In this document: piece after piece, positions 1-9,261 of the stretch
Numbering within the stretch: position 1 is the stretch's first letter
How the letters are laid out: every line of letters begins with the position of its first letter
DNA from: Bremerella cremea
Lineage (GTDB): Bacteria > Planctomycetota > Planctomycetia > Pirellulales > Pirellulaceae
Reading direction: 5' to 3'
Assembly (NCBI RefSeq): GCF_003335505.1
Contig: NZ_QPEX01000010.1
Coordinates: 248,001-312,000 of the forward strand
Length of the DNA stretch: 64,000 nt
Program-made: the position numbers and the translations under genes
Notes under the pieces: model-generated
The model's input: only the letters and a program-made list of their open reading frames with translations
Database searches by the model: none
Told to the model about the DNA's origin: nothing

Positions 1-165
1 CAACAACAAACTGATTTGCTTCATGTCTGCAAGCGCCTTGCGACACTCACGATCTTGGTCAGACCAACCTTGGCGAATGGCCTTGCAAGCGGCGGAGATA
101 TCTCGGCGAGAGATCGAAGTTTCTGAAACTTGAACCGGGGCTTCTGGGCATGCGATCGAGCTCAT
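1..165 (-). CDS. Hypothetical protein, 3' end cut by window edge
   Basis: An open frame starts at ATG 165 and runs off the left edge, so only the first 55 residues are visible. A GGAG sequence lies 5 nt before the ATG, which supports the start. The visible N-terminus (MSSIACPEAP...) is followed by a basic helix with RRDIS and a GWS-x-x-DRECRK pattern. This resembles short planctomycete hypothetical proteins, but I do not recognise a family. It diverges from the stress-protein gene at 404, leaving a 238 bp shared promoter region. Function unknown. Confidence 0.5.
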   Translation of the reverse strand, partial: MSSIACPEAPVQVSETSISRRDISAACKAIRQGWSDQDRECRKALADMKQISLLL

Positions 166-403
166 GGTAACTCCATTTTATCTCGGTGATGATGGTTGCG
201 TTTGTTGCTCGATCGTGTTCGCAACTGATATGCCAATTCGCCAGGGATTTCTTTTTTCCAGTGCTATATTTTCGTAATTTGGTCTCTTGGTTCAACCCTT
301 TGCAGCCGTAAGGCACGGTGGTTGCAGCGGTTAGGAATATCCAAGAGACTTCTTGTCGCTCGGATCGCAACTTCGATAGAATGGATGAAAAAGGAGCAAT
401 GTT

Positions 404-916
404 ATGTCTCGTCAGTGTGTTGTGGCCGTTTACGAATCAGTGGAAGCCGCCCGAAAAGCGGTGCATACCCTCGACGAGAGCAAGTTTCCGTCGGATCAGG
501 TTTCGTTGGTGGCAAATAGTGTCCACCAAGATCTAAAATCAACCACTCCGATCCAATATGGGGACGAAGCTGGCCACGATGCCGCGTTTGGTGCTGGGGT
601 CGGCGGGCTGTTAGGTTTCTTCGCCGCCGCTCCACTGCTCACCATTCCGGGGATTGGCCTATTGCTGATTGCCGGTCCTGTTTCTGCTGGACTCGCAGGG
701 GCGATTGTGGGGGGCTTTCTCGGGGCCCTCAACGGCTGGGGGGTTCACGAGAACCACGTCAAAGACTACGAAGAAGAAGTCAAAAAAGGGGCCTGTATCG
801 TTGTGGCCAATGGCGATCCTTACGAAGTCGATTACGCCAAGCAGATCCTGGATAAGACCGAAGCGAAAAAAGTATCGCTCTACGCGCATGAGAGTGCCGA
901 CGAAGTGAATCCTTAG
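404..916 (+). CDS. General-stress-like membrane protein with glycine-zipper hairpin
   Basis: A 170-residue protein. The start is supported by AAGGAG 7 nt before the ATG. Residues 1-45 (CVVAVYESVEAARKAV) look like the alpha/beta fold seen in general stress protein 17M/YflT-like proteins. The middle (about residues 62-112) is a glycine- and alanine-rich double hydrophobic segment typical of glycine-zipper membrane hairpins. The C-terminal third returns to a soluble alpha/beta segment (GACIVVANGD). This pattern is common in small planctomycete proteins proposed to act in envelope or stress responses, but no enzymatic motif is visible. It is a single gene followed by a strong terminator at 960-994. 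Assignment is by overall appearance only. Confidence 0.6.
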   Translation: MSRQCVVAVYESVEAARKAVHTLDESKFPSDQVSLVANSVHQDLKSTTPIQYGDEAGHDAAFGAGVGGLLGFFAAAPLLTIPGIGLLLIAGPVSAGLAGAIVGGFLGALNGWGVHENHVKDYEEEVKKGACIVVANGDPYEVDYAKQILDKTEAKKVSLYAHESADEVNP

Positions 917-959
917 TTATGCCCGGCACTGCTGGTCAGATTCCTCCTTATGCGCAAAC

Positions 960-994
960 AAAGAGCCAAGCCACTTTGAGGCTTGGCTCTTTTT
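960..994. terminator. Bidirectional intrinsic terminator
   Basis: A perfect 13 bp stem (960-972 with 980-992; core AGAGCCAAGCC) has a 7 nt loop and a T-run on the plus strand. It sits between the converging stress-protein gene and sucB. The A-rich left flank gives a shorter U-run on the minus strand, so it probably ends transcription from both sides. Confidence 0.85.
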
Positions 995-1019
995 GAGTTT
1001 GTTTTCCGAAACCTACTGA

Positions 1020-2240
1020 TTAGGCCTCGATCAGCATACGCGATGGTTCTTCGATCGCTTCTTTCACACGACGGAGGAACGTAACGGCTTCCCGTCCATC
1101 GACAATTCGATGATCGTAAGTCAACGCCAGGTACATCATCGGGCGAATCACAACCTGGCCGTTCAAGGCAATCGGTCGTTCTTCGATCGCATGCATTCCC
1201 AACACACCACTTTGCGGCGGGTTGACGATCGGTGTCGAGAGCATCGAACCATACACACCGCCGTTGCTGACGGTGAATGTACCGCCGGAAAGCTCTTCCG
1301 GCTTTAGTTGGTTGCTCTTGGCCCGACCAGCGAATTCCTGAATCGCTTGTTCGATCTCGGCAAAGCTCATCCGTTCGGCGAACTTCAGCACCGGCACGAC
1401 CAAGCCCTTACCGGAACCGACCGCGATACCAATGTGGAAGTAATTGCGATAGACGATATTCGTTCCATCGCGAATTTCAGCGTTCAGCTCGGGATGGGCC
1501 TTCAGGGCGTCGATCAATGCCTTGGTAAAGAAGGACATGAAACCGAGTTTCACGCCGTATCGCTTCTGGAACGACTCGCCGTGACGTTTACGCAGGTCCA
1601 TGACATACGACATGTCGACCTGATTAAACGTGGTGAGCAAAGCAGCTTGCTGCTGAGCTTGAACCAGTCGCTGGGCAATGCGCCGGCGAATCAGGCTCAT
1701 CGGGATGACTTCTTCCAGTTCCGATTCGTTCTTGCTAGAGGAGCCAGCGCCCGTCTTGCGATTAGCGATCGATTCGACGTACTTTTCGACGTCTTCACGA
1801 CGAACCGTCTTGCCCGAAGGAGAGACGTCAGAGGCGTTTAGGCCATGCTTGAGCAGTTCGCGGCGGCCCGAGGGGGTCGCTTGCACGTCACCCGAAGAGG
1901 CATTGCCGTCGCTTTTCGCTTCGGTTGTTTTGGCGGCTGCTTTGGGCTCTTCAGCTTTTTTCGCTGCCTTGGTGCTCTTGGTGGCAGCTTTCGCTTTGCC
2001 GCCTCCTTCTTCAAACAAGGCAATGACTTCTCCAACCGCAACAATCTCGCCTTCTTGCTTCAAGATTTTATGCAAGGTGCAGTTCGCCGGAGCGGCCAAG
2101 TCCATGGAGGCTTTATCTGTCTCCAGTTCCACCACGTCCTCGTCTTCTTGGACGTTATCCCCTTCGCTCTTCAGCCACTTCAGGATTTGCACTTCCTGAA
2201 TAGACTCGCCAGACTCTGGGACTTTCAATTCGATGGTCAT
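1020..2240 (-). CDS. sucB: 2-oxoglutarate dehydrogenase E2, dihydrolipoyl succinyltransferase
   Basis: This is the E2 core of the 2-oxoglutarate dehydrogenase complex, which moves the succinyl group from E1-bound thiamine diphosphate to CoA in the TCA cycle. The 406 residues follow the usual order. A lipoyl domain (residues 1-77) has Lys43 in the ETDKAS motif. An Ala/Lys-rich linker follows, then a peripheral-subunit-binding domain (about 120-155, [20 protein letters not shown]), then the catalytic domain with the HxxxDG motif (His377, Asp381). The gene lies 18 bp behind sucA and is surely co-transcribed. No E3 gene is in the window. The succinyl rather than acetyl assignment rests mainly on the sucA neighbour. 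Confidence 0.95.
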   Translation of the reverse strand: MTIELKVPESGESIQEVQILKWLKSEGDNVQEDEDVVELETDKASMDLAAPANCTLHKILKQEGEIVAVGEVIALFEEGGGKAKAATKSTKAAKKAEEPKAAAKTTEAKSDGNASSGDVQATPSGRRELLKHGLNASDVSPSGKTVRREDVEKYVESIANRKTGAGSSSKNESELEEVIPMSLIRRRIAQRLVQAQQQAALLTTFNQVDMSYVMDLRKRHGESFQKRYGVKLGFMSFFTKALIDALKAHPELNAEIRDGTNIVYRNYFHIGIAVGSGKGLVVPVLKFAERMSFAEIEQAIQEFAGRAKSNQLKPEELSGGTFTVSNGGVYGSMLSTPIVNPPQSGVLGMHAIEERPIALNGQVVIRPMMYLALTYDHRIVDGREAVTFLRRVKEAIEEPSRMLIEA

Positions 2241-2258
2241 CTTCCGCAGCTGTCCTTT

Positions 2259-5138
2259 CTAGGTGTTGAAGGCTCGTTCGAGTAGTTGTTGCTGCTCGTA
2301 CTCGTGAGCCGCTTTGGATCCGGTTGCCGGGCTGGAAGATGTCTCCCGGGCGATAACTGAAAGCGGGAATCGCTCGAACATTCGATGCCCGTAACGTAAT
2401 TTCCAATAGGGCCAGACACCCATATTGTCAGGTTCTTCCTGGACCCAGTACAAGGGGACGCCGTCTTGATACTGGTCCAGAACCGCTTGCACGGTGTGGT
2501 TCTTTAGTGGGTAAGGCTGTTCAACCCGAATAATCGCTACATCGTTGCGTTGATGTTCGTCGCGATAGTGAGCCAAATCGTAGTAAACCTTACCGCTACA
2601 CATGATCACCCGCGAAGTCTGTTCCGGGTTTTCGCGAGTATCGTGAATGATTCGCTCGAACTTGTTGTTCGCGAGTTCTTCCAAAGTGGAAACCGCCGCC
2701 GGATGGCGAAGCAAGCTTTTCGGCGTGAACAGAATCAGCGGCTTCTTCCAAGTTCGCTTCATCTGACGACGCAGAATGTGGAAATATTGCGCTGGGGTCG
2801 TGGGAATAGCGACTTGAATGTTGTCTTCCGCCGCCAGCCACAAGAAGCGTTCCAAGCGAGCACTGGAGTGCTCAGGCCCTTGCCCTTCGTAGCCATGGGG
2901 CAACATCAAAACGAGCCCACTCAACCGGCGCCATTTGTCTTCGGCACTGGCCATGAACTGATCGATGATCACCTGAGCGGCGTTGCTGAAGTCACCAAAC
3001 TGAGCCTCCCAAGCAACCAAAGCATTGGGATAGTCGAGACTATAGCCGTAATCAAATCCCAACACGCCCGCTTCGCTCAAGGGGCTGTTGACGATCTCGA
3101 CGGGGGCCTGCTTCTGAGACAGACTCGTAAAGATGCTATGTTCGTGCCCGTCGTTAATATCGTGCAGCACGGAATGACGCTGGTTGAACGTACCACGTTG
3201 GCTGTCCTGACCAGAAAGCCGAATGCGGTGCCCTTCCATCGAAAGGGTCGCAAAAGCCAGAGCTTCGGCAGCGGCCCAGTCTAGCGAACGATGACCGTCC
3301 GCCATCTCGCAGCGTTGATCGGCGATCCGGGTTAGCTTACGGTTGCGATGAAAATCTTCCGGCACCGTCGCCAACATCCGTAAGATCTCGGCCGAACGAT
3401 CGATCGGAATCCGAGTTTCAGGACATTCGTCCGCTGGATCGTGTTGGGGGTCTTCGTTGGTTGGCTCCAAACCGCCAGCGAATTCTTCCCAAACGCCTTC
3501 CGGACGACGGAGCGAACGTTCCTTCATCTCTTGGGCGATATCGTATTCCTTCTTGAGGAATTCCTGATACTCGTCCGACATCGCGTTCGCTTCTTCGCTG
3601 GAAATCCGCCCTTGCTCGACCAAGCGATTCAAGTAGCTGTCGCGAATCGGCATCTGCTTGTCGATTGCCTTGTACATCATCGGCTGGGTGAAGCTCGGCT
3701 CGTCTGCTTCGTTATGCCCCAGACGACGATAGCAAACCAAGTCGATAATCACGTCGCGTTGGAACGTCTCGCGGAAGTCCATCGCCATCGAAACCACGTC
3801 GGCCACCGCTTCAGGGTCGTCGCCGTTCACGTGGAAAACCGGAATTTGCAGCATGCGAGCAATGTCGGTGCAATACCGCGTGCTGCGAGAATCGTCGTAA
3901 GAAGTGGTAAAGCCGATCTGGTTGTTCACAATAATGTGAACCGTTCCACCGACTTTATATCCTTCCAACTGGCTCAGGTTCAGCGTCTCTTGCACGACGC
4001 CTTCCCCGATAAACGCCGCATCGCCATGGATCAACACAGCCATGCCCCGGCGTCGCTGGACGTCGCCGGTCCGGTCTTGCTTGGCACGCAAACGGCCTAA
4101 AGCAACCGGGTTGATGAATTCCAAGTGGCTTGGGTTGAAGCACAACGAAAGGTGAACCTCGTTACCCGAGGTAGTCATCTTGTCGACGCTGTTACCGAGG
4201 TGATACTTCACGTCGCCACCACCAATGAACTGATGGAAGTCGACGTCATTAAATTGGGCGAACAGTTCGCGAGCAGGCTGTCCGATGATGTTGGTCAACA
4301 CGTTCAACCGGCCACGGTGAGGCATGCCGAGCACGACTTCCCGCACATGATGGCTGGCCGCCCGGTCGATCAGCAGATCGAGCATGGCAATCAGCATCTC
4401 AGATCCGAACAACGAGAACGTCTTGGCCCCGACGTACTTTTTTCGCACGAATTCTTCAAAGACGGTCGCTTCGGTCAAACGTTGCAGGATCTGACGTTGG
4501 ACCGAGTTGGGCAGTTCCTTGATATGGGACTGGTGCTCGATCCGATCGATAAGCCACTGCTGCACTTCGATTTCGTCGATGTGCGTAAACTGGTAGCCGA
4601 TATGTTTGCAGTACAGATCGTCGAGCCGTTTGATTAGGTCTTCGAGAATGATCTGTTCGATCTTTTCGCCACTGCTGTAATAAACCTGCTGATCCAGGTC
4701 GGAGCGAGACAGGCCGAATGCTTCCAGCGAAAGATTGGTCTGTTTCTTGTTCTTAATCTTGAGGGGATCGAGCTTCGCGTTGTAATGCCCTCGGGTGCGA
4801 TAGCCGTTGACCAGCTGGTCGGACGCGTACTGCACTTTTTGCAGCTTGACGTTTCCGACAGTTCCGCCCCCCGATGAAGCAGGTCCAGCAGATCCCCCCG
4901 ATTCACCGAAAATGCTACGTGGCTGAAACGAGGGTGGGCGGGAGCCGAGTTCTGCGGCAGAAACTCCATTTTCCTCCGCCTCTCGATCGAAGAACGCCCG
5001 CCAGTTCTCGGGAACTGCGTTTCGGTCGTCGAGGTATTTTTGCAACAACCGCTCAACGTACGTGGCATTGTAACATGCCAGGTCGATATCTTCCGCCGGA
5101 GCGGCTGGCGCGGACCTTGGGGTGCTATCTGAGATCAT
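2259..5138 (-). CDS. sucA: 2-oxoglutarate dehydrogenase E1 component
   Basis: This is the thiamine-diphosphate-dependent decarboxylase of the TCA cycle complex, 959 residues, the normal length for the family. The N-terminus has the short E2-binding segment (ATYVERLLQKYLDDRNAVP). MPHRGRLNVL marks the conserved N-terminal catalytic domain. The ThDP/Mg binding stretch HGDAAFIGEGVVQE and the following NNQIGFTT are intact, and the transketolase-like C-terminal half is complete to the final residues. It is the first gene of the sucA-sucB pair. The start at 5138 has only weak Shine-Dalgarno complementarity. A short dyad (CTTAA-N4-TTAAG, 5161-5174) lies just upstream. Confidence 0.96.
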   Translation of the reverse strand: MISDSTPRSAPAAPAEDIDLACYNATYVERLLQKYLDDRNAVPENWRAFFDREAEENGVSAAELGSRPPSFQPRSIFGESGGSAGPASSGGGTVGNVKLQKVQYASDQLVNGYRTRGHYNAKLDPLKIKNKKQTNLSLEAFGLSRSDLDQQVYYSSGEKIEQIILEDLIKRLDDLYCKHIGYQFTHIDEIEVQQWLIDRIEHQSHIKELPNSVQRQILQRLTEATVFEEFVRKKYVGAKTFSLFGSEMLIAMLDLLIDRAASHHVREVVLGMPHRGRLNVLTNIIGQPARELFAQFNDVDFHQFIGGGDVKYHLGNSVDKMTTSGNEVHLSLCFNPSHLEFINPVALGRLRAKQDRTGDVQRRRGMAVLIHGDAAFIGEGVVQETLNLSQLEGYKVGGTVHIIVNNQIGFTTSYDDSRSTRYCTDIARMLQIPVFHVNGDDPEAVADVVSMAMDFRETFQRDVIIDLVCYRRLGHNEADEPSFTQPMMYKAIDKQMPIRDSYLNRLVEQGRISSEEANAMSDEYQEFLKKEYDIAQEMKERSLRRPEGVWEEFAGGLEPTNEDPQHDPADECPETRIPIDRSAEILRMLATVPEDFHRNRKLTRIADQRCEMADGHRSLDWAAAEALAFATLSMEGHRIRLSGQDSQRGTFNQRHSVLHDINDGHEHSIFTSLSQKQAPVEIVNSPLSEAGVLGFDYGYSLDYPNALVAWEAQFGDFSNAAQVIIDQFMASAEDKWRRLSGLVLMLPHGYEGQGPEHSSARLERFLWLAAEDNIQVAIPTTPAQYFHILRRQMKRTWKKPLILFTPKSLLRHPAAVSTLEELANNKFERIIHDTRENPEQTSRVIMCSGKVYYDLAHYRDEHQRNDVAIIRVEQPYPLKNHTVQAVLDQYQDGVPLYWVQEEPDNMGVWPYWKLRYGHRMFERFPLSVIARETSSSPATGSKAAHEYEQQQLLERAFNT

Positions 5139-6036
5139 TTTCTACGTGATGCCTCTAATACTTAATAGCTTAAGCGATTTTCCCAGGGGAAGTCAGGGAT
5201 GGAAGGGACATGCAAGCCCAGCAAGGAACAGATTTCCGAGAATGGAGGAAGCGTTCGCGATGCGCCGACAATCGGTCTGTTCCTGCCGAAAGTGGGATGT
5301 GCGATAACCTGCTCGGAAGGAGCTGCGAGGTCCTGCCAGAAACTGCCATGGAGGGATTCATCTTTGGGTACCCCGCATCCTTACTCGGGGAGCCTGACCA
5401 CTGATTGATGAAAACGTGGGACCTACTTTAGTTTCGAGATTGCAGAAACCATCAATTAAGAATTCTTCCGCAATAAAAACGCATTAGCGTACAACGTGCC
5501 AACCTAATCGTCTATTTCAAAACTACCGGTTCGAACGATTTTGCTCAAAAAGCTAAGTTCAATGATAAAAAGTGATACGATACCGGCACTTGGTTCTGGT
5601 GTTGGCTGGCCAAGTAAGTTGCCCCGTTTTCTGGCTGTGCCCAAGCACCACATGCCCGGGAAAAGCCTTGAGGGCAATTCTAGCCAGAGAGTGGAATAGT
5701 CAATCGTTACTTAAGAAGGGTAACCAAGCGGATTCCACTGGCGGTGTGCCTCGCCATGTTCGGCCAAGTTAAGCTTAGCAATAAGCCCTCAATCGATTGT
5801 TGGGAACATCGCATGAAATTCCGGAATAAAGCTCTGCGGATCTACGTCGGTGTCGCTCTTGGGCCGGCAACCACTTTCGCTTTTCTCCCCTGCCCTAAAG
5901 GGATGAAGAACTTTTTTGTGTTATTTCCTTGCCGAGCGAGTTAAATCCGGATAATAATACCAAATATCGCGGGATAGTACCGGCAGATACTGCATTATTT
6001 TTATATCACGCGTCAGTATAACAAGCAATTATTGCC
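5139..6036. other. Spacer of about 900 bp between sucA and the LacI gene
   Basis: No convincing gene was found. The short open frames here have no domain-like sequence and no ribosome binding site. The half nearer sucA (about 5195-5400) is GC-rich and has several short hairpins: 5307-5331 (ACCT/AGGT and GCTC/GAGC arms around GGAAG) and 5367-5394 (CCCCG/CGGGG arms). TCCTGCC also occurs twice, at 5281 and 5331. It could be the sucA leader or a small structured RNA. The half nearer 6036 is AT-rich and probably holds the LacI promoter. A possible decayed gene cannot be excluded. Confidence 0.4.
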
Positions 6037-7080
6037 ATGACAAAAAAAACTGGACGAACAGCCGTTCGCATGAAAGATGTCGCCGATGTCGCCGGCGTTT
6101 CTCGCATGGCTGCTTCTGCCGTCTTGATGGGAACAGGCAACGGTCGTATCCGTGTTTCAGAGGAAACAGCCGAGGCCATTCGCAAAGCTGCCTCTGATTT
6201 GGGGTATCGTCCCAACATTGCAGCCCAACAGCTTGCCGGCAAGCGAAGCAACGTGGTTGCCTTAGTGGTTCGAGATACGCGGAACTTCCTCACCCAGAAA
6301 GTAACCGCCGAGTTGCAGCGTGAAGCCGAAGAGCATGGCCTGCGGCTTTTATCGGTGGGTTCCTATCCCAAACTGGATGGGTTCAATCGCTCTATGCAAG
6401 ACCTCGACGCCGGCTGGGTCGATGGGGTGATCTATCTGGCCTACGAAAACGAAGAGCAATGGAGCGAAGTTGGTCGCCAGTTTCAAACGCGGAAACGCGT
6501 TCTGACGGTACTAAACGATCCCGGTATCCCGGGCACGGGGCATGTCAGCAGCGACGTGACAACTGGGGCAGCAGAAACGATCGAACACCTGATTTCAACC
6601 GGTCGCAAGCAAATTTGCCTGATTACGGAAGAAAGTGACACCATTGCGATCCAGCGGCGCATTGAGGTGTATCGTCAGGAATTGGCCAAACATGGTATCG
6701 ACTTTGGCAACGACAAGATCGTGGTCGATACCAAAGGGTGGCTTGTCAACGATCCCACGACCTTCCCTAAGTTTGACAAGATCTGCCGATATTTTTTGGA
6801 AGAGATCAAGGCGGACGCGATCATCTGCGATACCGATTTCAACGCTGTGGCGATCTGCCGTTCGCTTCGTCGCTTGAATATTGCGATTGGCGAGCAAGTT
6901 GCCGTGGTGGGCTGGGGAGATCTGCAGTTTTCTTCGCTGCTAGACCCGCCGCTGACTACCGTCGAGCATGATTTGCCAGGCATTCTGAAAGCAGCGATCA
7001 ACGCGATTCAATCTGATACGCCGGAAGAAACGACAGAGATACTCGTTCCCACGCGACTCCGGATTCGTAACACTTCTTGA
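6037..7080 (+). CDS. LacI-family transcriptional regulator
   Basis: A 347-residue repressor-type protein with the family's usual length and order. The N-terminal helix-turn-helix (about residues 9-60) has VADVAGVSRMAASAVLMG and the hinge-helix motif RPNIAAQQLAGKRSN. The periplasmic-binding-protein-like sensor domain follows, beginning VVALVVRDTRNFLTQK. The ligand is normally a sugar or derivative, but nothing here shows which. No metabolic gene is adjacent: the next gene converges on it, and the previous one is sucA reading away. It therefore acts on distant targets, or on itself through the AT-rich region in front of it. No clear Shine-Dalgarno precedes the ATG. Confidence 0.9.
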   Translation: MTKKTGRTAVRMKDVADVAGVSRMAASAVLMGTGNGRIRVSEETAEAIRKAASDLGYRPNIAAQQLAGKRSNVVALVVRDTRNFLTQKVTAELQREAEEHGLRLLSVGSYPKLDGFNRSMQDLDAGWVDGVIYLAYENEEQWSEVGRQFQTRKRVLTVLNDPGIPGTGHVSSDVTTGAAETIEHLISTGRKQICLITEESDTIAIQRRIEVYRQELAKHGIDFGNDKIVVDTKGWLVNDPTTFPKFDKICRYFLEEIKADAIICDTDFNAVAICRSLRRLNIAIGEQVAVVGWGDLQFSSLLDPPLTTVEHDLPGILKAAINAIQSDTPEETTEILVPTRLRIRNTS

Positions 7081-7121
7081 GCGTTAATTTGCCACGGCAT
7101 TGGACACTTGGTTCGCTCCGA

Positions 7122-7541
7122 TTATTTTTCCAATAAGAAGTAGGGCCCATCCTGACTGGTGCTGGTTTCAATTAGCTTCCAGCCTCGCCCTTGATAGAAA
7201 GAAACGGCTTGCCGATTGGCGGCCACGCACTTCAAACGCCAGGGCCGAGGAAGCCAATCTTCGAGCGAGTCAAGCAACATGCTCCCAACCCCCTTTCGTT
7301 GGTGGTTGGGGACAACGTAAAGCGTATGCACAAAACTCTCGGGCTCCCAAACGCTTATCAGCCCGGCAATCTCCCCAGATCTGGTTTCGGCCACGAAAAC
7401 TTGCTCTCCTTGCGAGACAGCCGCGAAATCGGTTGCCTGCTTGGAAGACTCGGGCAGCCAATCCGCTTCGACGATAAATTGTCGAAACAGTTCCTGCAAC
7501 TTAGGCGCATCCGAGTTGTTGGCGAGACGGATTGAAATCAT
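7122..7541 (-). CDS. GNAT-family N-acetyltransferase
   Basis: A 139-residue GNAT protein transferring an acetyl group from acetyl-CoA to an unknown amine. Motif A is clear: LYVVPNHQRKGVGSMLLDSL, with the Q-R-K-G-V-G pyrophosphate loop. The C-terminal NRQAVSFYQGRGW is the usual motif B region. I chose the ATG at 7541 (MISIRLANNSD) because the first beta strand begins there. The longer frame starts at a TTG and adds 20 residues of low-quality sequence. It converges with the LacI gene and is probably a single-gene unit. Confidence 0.85.
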   Translation of the reverse strand: MISIRLANNSDAPKLQELFRQFIVEADWLPESSKQATDFAAVSQGEQVFVAETRSGEIAGLISVWEPESFVHTLYVVPNHQRKGVGSMLLDSLEDWLPRPWRLKCVAANRQAVSFYQGRGWKLIETSTSQDGPYFLLEK

Positions 7542-7616
7542 ACCAAGCCAGACGTTGTTGCATTGACAAGGTTCGCCCTGCCGAGGGCCGTTTTCACGCA
7601 AGTCGTTCGACCACTA

Positions 7617-8054
7617 TCAATGGGCGTGCATCTTGGCGGCTGCCGCACCAGGTGCATGCGGGGTTGCCGGGTGATGCATGTGCACAGTTGTACGATCCCC
7701 AAATTGATGGGGCAGCAGCTCCTGATTTCCAGAGCGATCGGTCGCGATCGCTTCTAACTTAGCGTCTACCTTCTCAGGCAGTTCGTCGTCTCCCATTTCA
7801 ATCGCTGGGCCATGCCCTCCCATTGGGAAGAATATCTCATGGGCGTGCATTTGGCGGAACAAGATGTTGTCGTACTGGTGCAAATCGACAATAGAACGCC
7901 AGATGCCGGCCCCATCATTGAGAATGTAAAGCCCAAACTGGCTTTACGCCTCATCCCTACCGTTGTCGCTGATATAAAACCGTGGTTTCCCTGTGACGAA
8001 ATACGATGCTGTCGATTCATTCTAAGAGGCATTCAAGACAACGCGACTTCCCAT
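7617..8054 (-). pseudogene. Decayed gene for a His-rich protein, two in-frame stops
   Basis: Reading leftward from ATG 8054, one frame of 146 codons keeps protein-like sequence but is broken by TAG (8022-8024) and TAA (7944-7946). Between and after the stops it reads SYFVTGKPRFYISDNGRDEA, then FGLYILNDGAGIWRSIVDLH, then QYDNILFRQMHAHEIFFPMG, and ends in a His-rich tail (HMHHP...KMHAH). The residue pattern stays non-random across both stops, so I read it as one degraded gene. I do not recognise the family. The MHAH-coding segment occurs twice as a near-identical repeat of about 19 bp (7620 and 7839). Sequencing error at both stops is the main alternative. Confidence 0.5.
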
Positions 8055-8538
8055 GGATGGGATGAAATTTCTTGAGAGGATTCGAGGCTGGCTGGCTTAC
8101 TGCGGAATCTTGAACGCTGCAGAAATTCTATTCCCCAACCCACTCGGCGTGCTGAAACCATCAACCCTATGCATTTTAGATACCAGTTTCAGAGACAGTC
8201 TTTTCAGCCTGCGTGATCTAGGGCTTAAAAAAGACACAAAGAGAATTGAATCCCCTGAAAACAGCCCGCAAAGAAACAGACTTGTACCTTCCAGCAAATA
8301 CTACGCTTTATCGGGCCCTCTTTGGGAGGCATCGTTCGCCAGCATGTCTATGTCGCTCCATTCGACATAGACTGCGAATCTTTCGACACGACCCCGGTTG
8401 TGTGAAGCTTCTCACTGATGCCGGTGTTGGATCCTTTAAAACATTCTTTCGTGGGCCGCGACCGAATTGACTTGCGTTGTTGCGCCCCCTATCGTTGATC
8501 TTCTTAAAACTTTGGCTGTCCTCGTTAGGAATCCCACC
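8055..8538. other. Spacer upstream of the exported methyltransferase gene
   Basis: About 480 bp with no supported gene. A minus-strand frame at 8097-8297 ends in GLGNRISAAFKIPQ but has no recognisable domain and no ribosome binding site. It may be a further remnant of the decayed locus to its left. The only clear structure is the perfect inverted repeat at 8346-8372. The promoter of the methyltransferase gene should be in the last 150 bp. Confidence 0.4.
8346..8372. promoter_or_regulatory. Perfect 10-7-10 inverted repeat
   Basis: GTCTATGTCG and its exact complement CGACATAGAC are separated by 7 bp. There is no T-run on either side, so it is not a normal terminator. It lies about 167 bp before the methyltransferase start and could be an operator or an RNA hairpin. 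Confidence 0.4.
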
Positions 8539-9252
8539 ATGCGTCTTTTTGCTTCCGCCATCCTTTTTGTTGTCGCCGCACTTTCTGCCCCGGCTTTTGC
8601 TCAAGAAACAGCGGCTCCCAGTTCGCCGCAAAGCGTTAAACCAGGCATCAACGATAAATTTCTCGATCCTGATTTGAAGGTGGAAGAATGGGTCCAACGT
8701 TTTGAAGTCGAAAGCCGCGAGATCTTCCATGCCCGTGACGAGATCGTGAAGCAGTTGAAACTTAAACCGGGTGATCGCATCGCCGATATCGGCACAGGCA
8801 CCGGTCTCTTCGTTGAACCGTTTGCGAAAGCGGTCGGCAAAGAGGGTTGGGTTTACGCGATTGATATCGCTCCGAAATTTGTCGAGCGGGTTGGCAAGCT
8901 GGCCAAAGAGCTGCACTTAGACAATGTCACCCCGGTTGTCGGTGGCGAGGACGACATTCGTTTGGCACCGCAGTCGATTGACGTCGCTTTTATCTGCGAT
9001 GTCTACCACCACTTTGAATACCCGCAAGCTTCTTTGGCCTCAATTCACAAGGCCTTAGTTCCTGGCGGGCAGTTGGTCGTGATCGACTTCAACCGTATTC
9101 CCGGCAAGTCGCGTGATTGGACCCTCAGTCACGTCCGTGCCGGGAAAGAGGTCTTCCGCCAAGAGATCGAAGATGCCGGTTTCGAGTTCGTGGAAGAAGT
9201 CAAACTCTCGGAGTTTCAGGAAAACTACTTCCTCCGCTTCACCCGAAAATAA
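8539..9252 (+). CDS. Class I SAM methyltransferase with signal peptide
   Basis: A 237-residue protein. I chose ATG 8539 because AGGA lies 8 nt upstream and the frame then begins with a clean signal peptide (MRLFASAILFVVAALSAPAF, cleavage after AFA). The mature part is a Rossmann methyltransferase. Motif I is IADIGTGTGLF, motif II the acidic end of AIDIAPKFVERV, then ICDVYHHFEYP and LVPGGQLVVIDF. The family methylates small molecules or lipids with S-adenosylmethionine. Export is odd because SAM is cytoplasmic; the segment might instead act as a membrane anchor. The end lies 9 bp from the convergent hydroxylase gene. The substrate is unknown. Confidence 0.85.
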   Translation: MRLFASAILFVVAALSAPAFAQETAAPSSPQSVKPGINDKFLDPDLKVEEWVQRFEVESREIFHARDEIVKQLKLKPGDRIADIGTGTGLFVEPFAKAVGKEGWVYAIDIAPKFVERVGKLAKELHLDNVTPVVGGEDDIRLAPQSIDVAFICDVYHHFEYPQASLASIHKALVPGGQLVVIDFNRIPGKSRDWTLSHVRAGKEVFRQEIEDAGFEFVEEVKLSEFQENYFLRFTRK

Positions 9253-9261
9253 TCTTGCCGG

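Noticed and set aside
3441..4100. Long plus-strand open frame (219 codons) opposite sucA
   Set aside because: It lies wholly inside a complete, well-conserved gene on the other strand and shows no domain-like sequence.
5300..5340. Signal recognition particle RNA-like GGAA hairpin
   Set aside because: The GGAAG loop and short stem are present, but the conserved CAGG/AGCAG internal loops of SRP domain IV are not.
8308..8916. Minus-strand frame of 202 codons opposite the methyltransferase gene
   Set aside because: It is antisense to an intact methyltransferase, has low-complexity Arg/Lys/Ser-rich sequence and no ribosome binding site.
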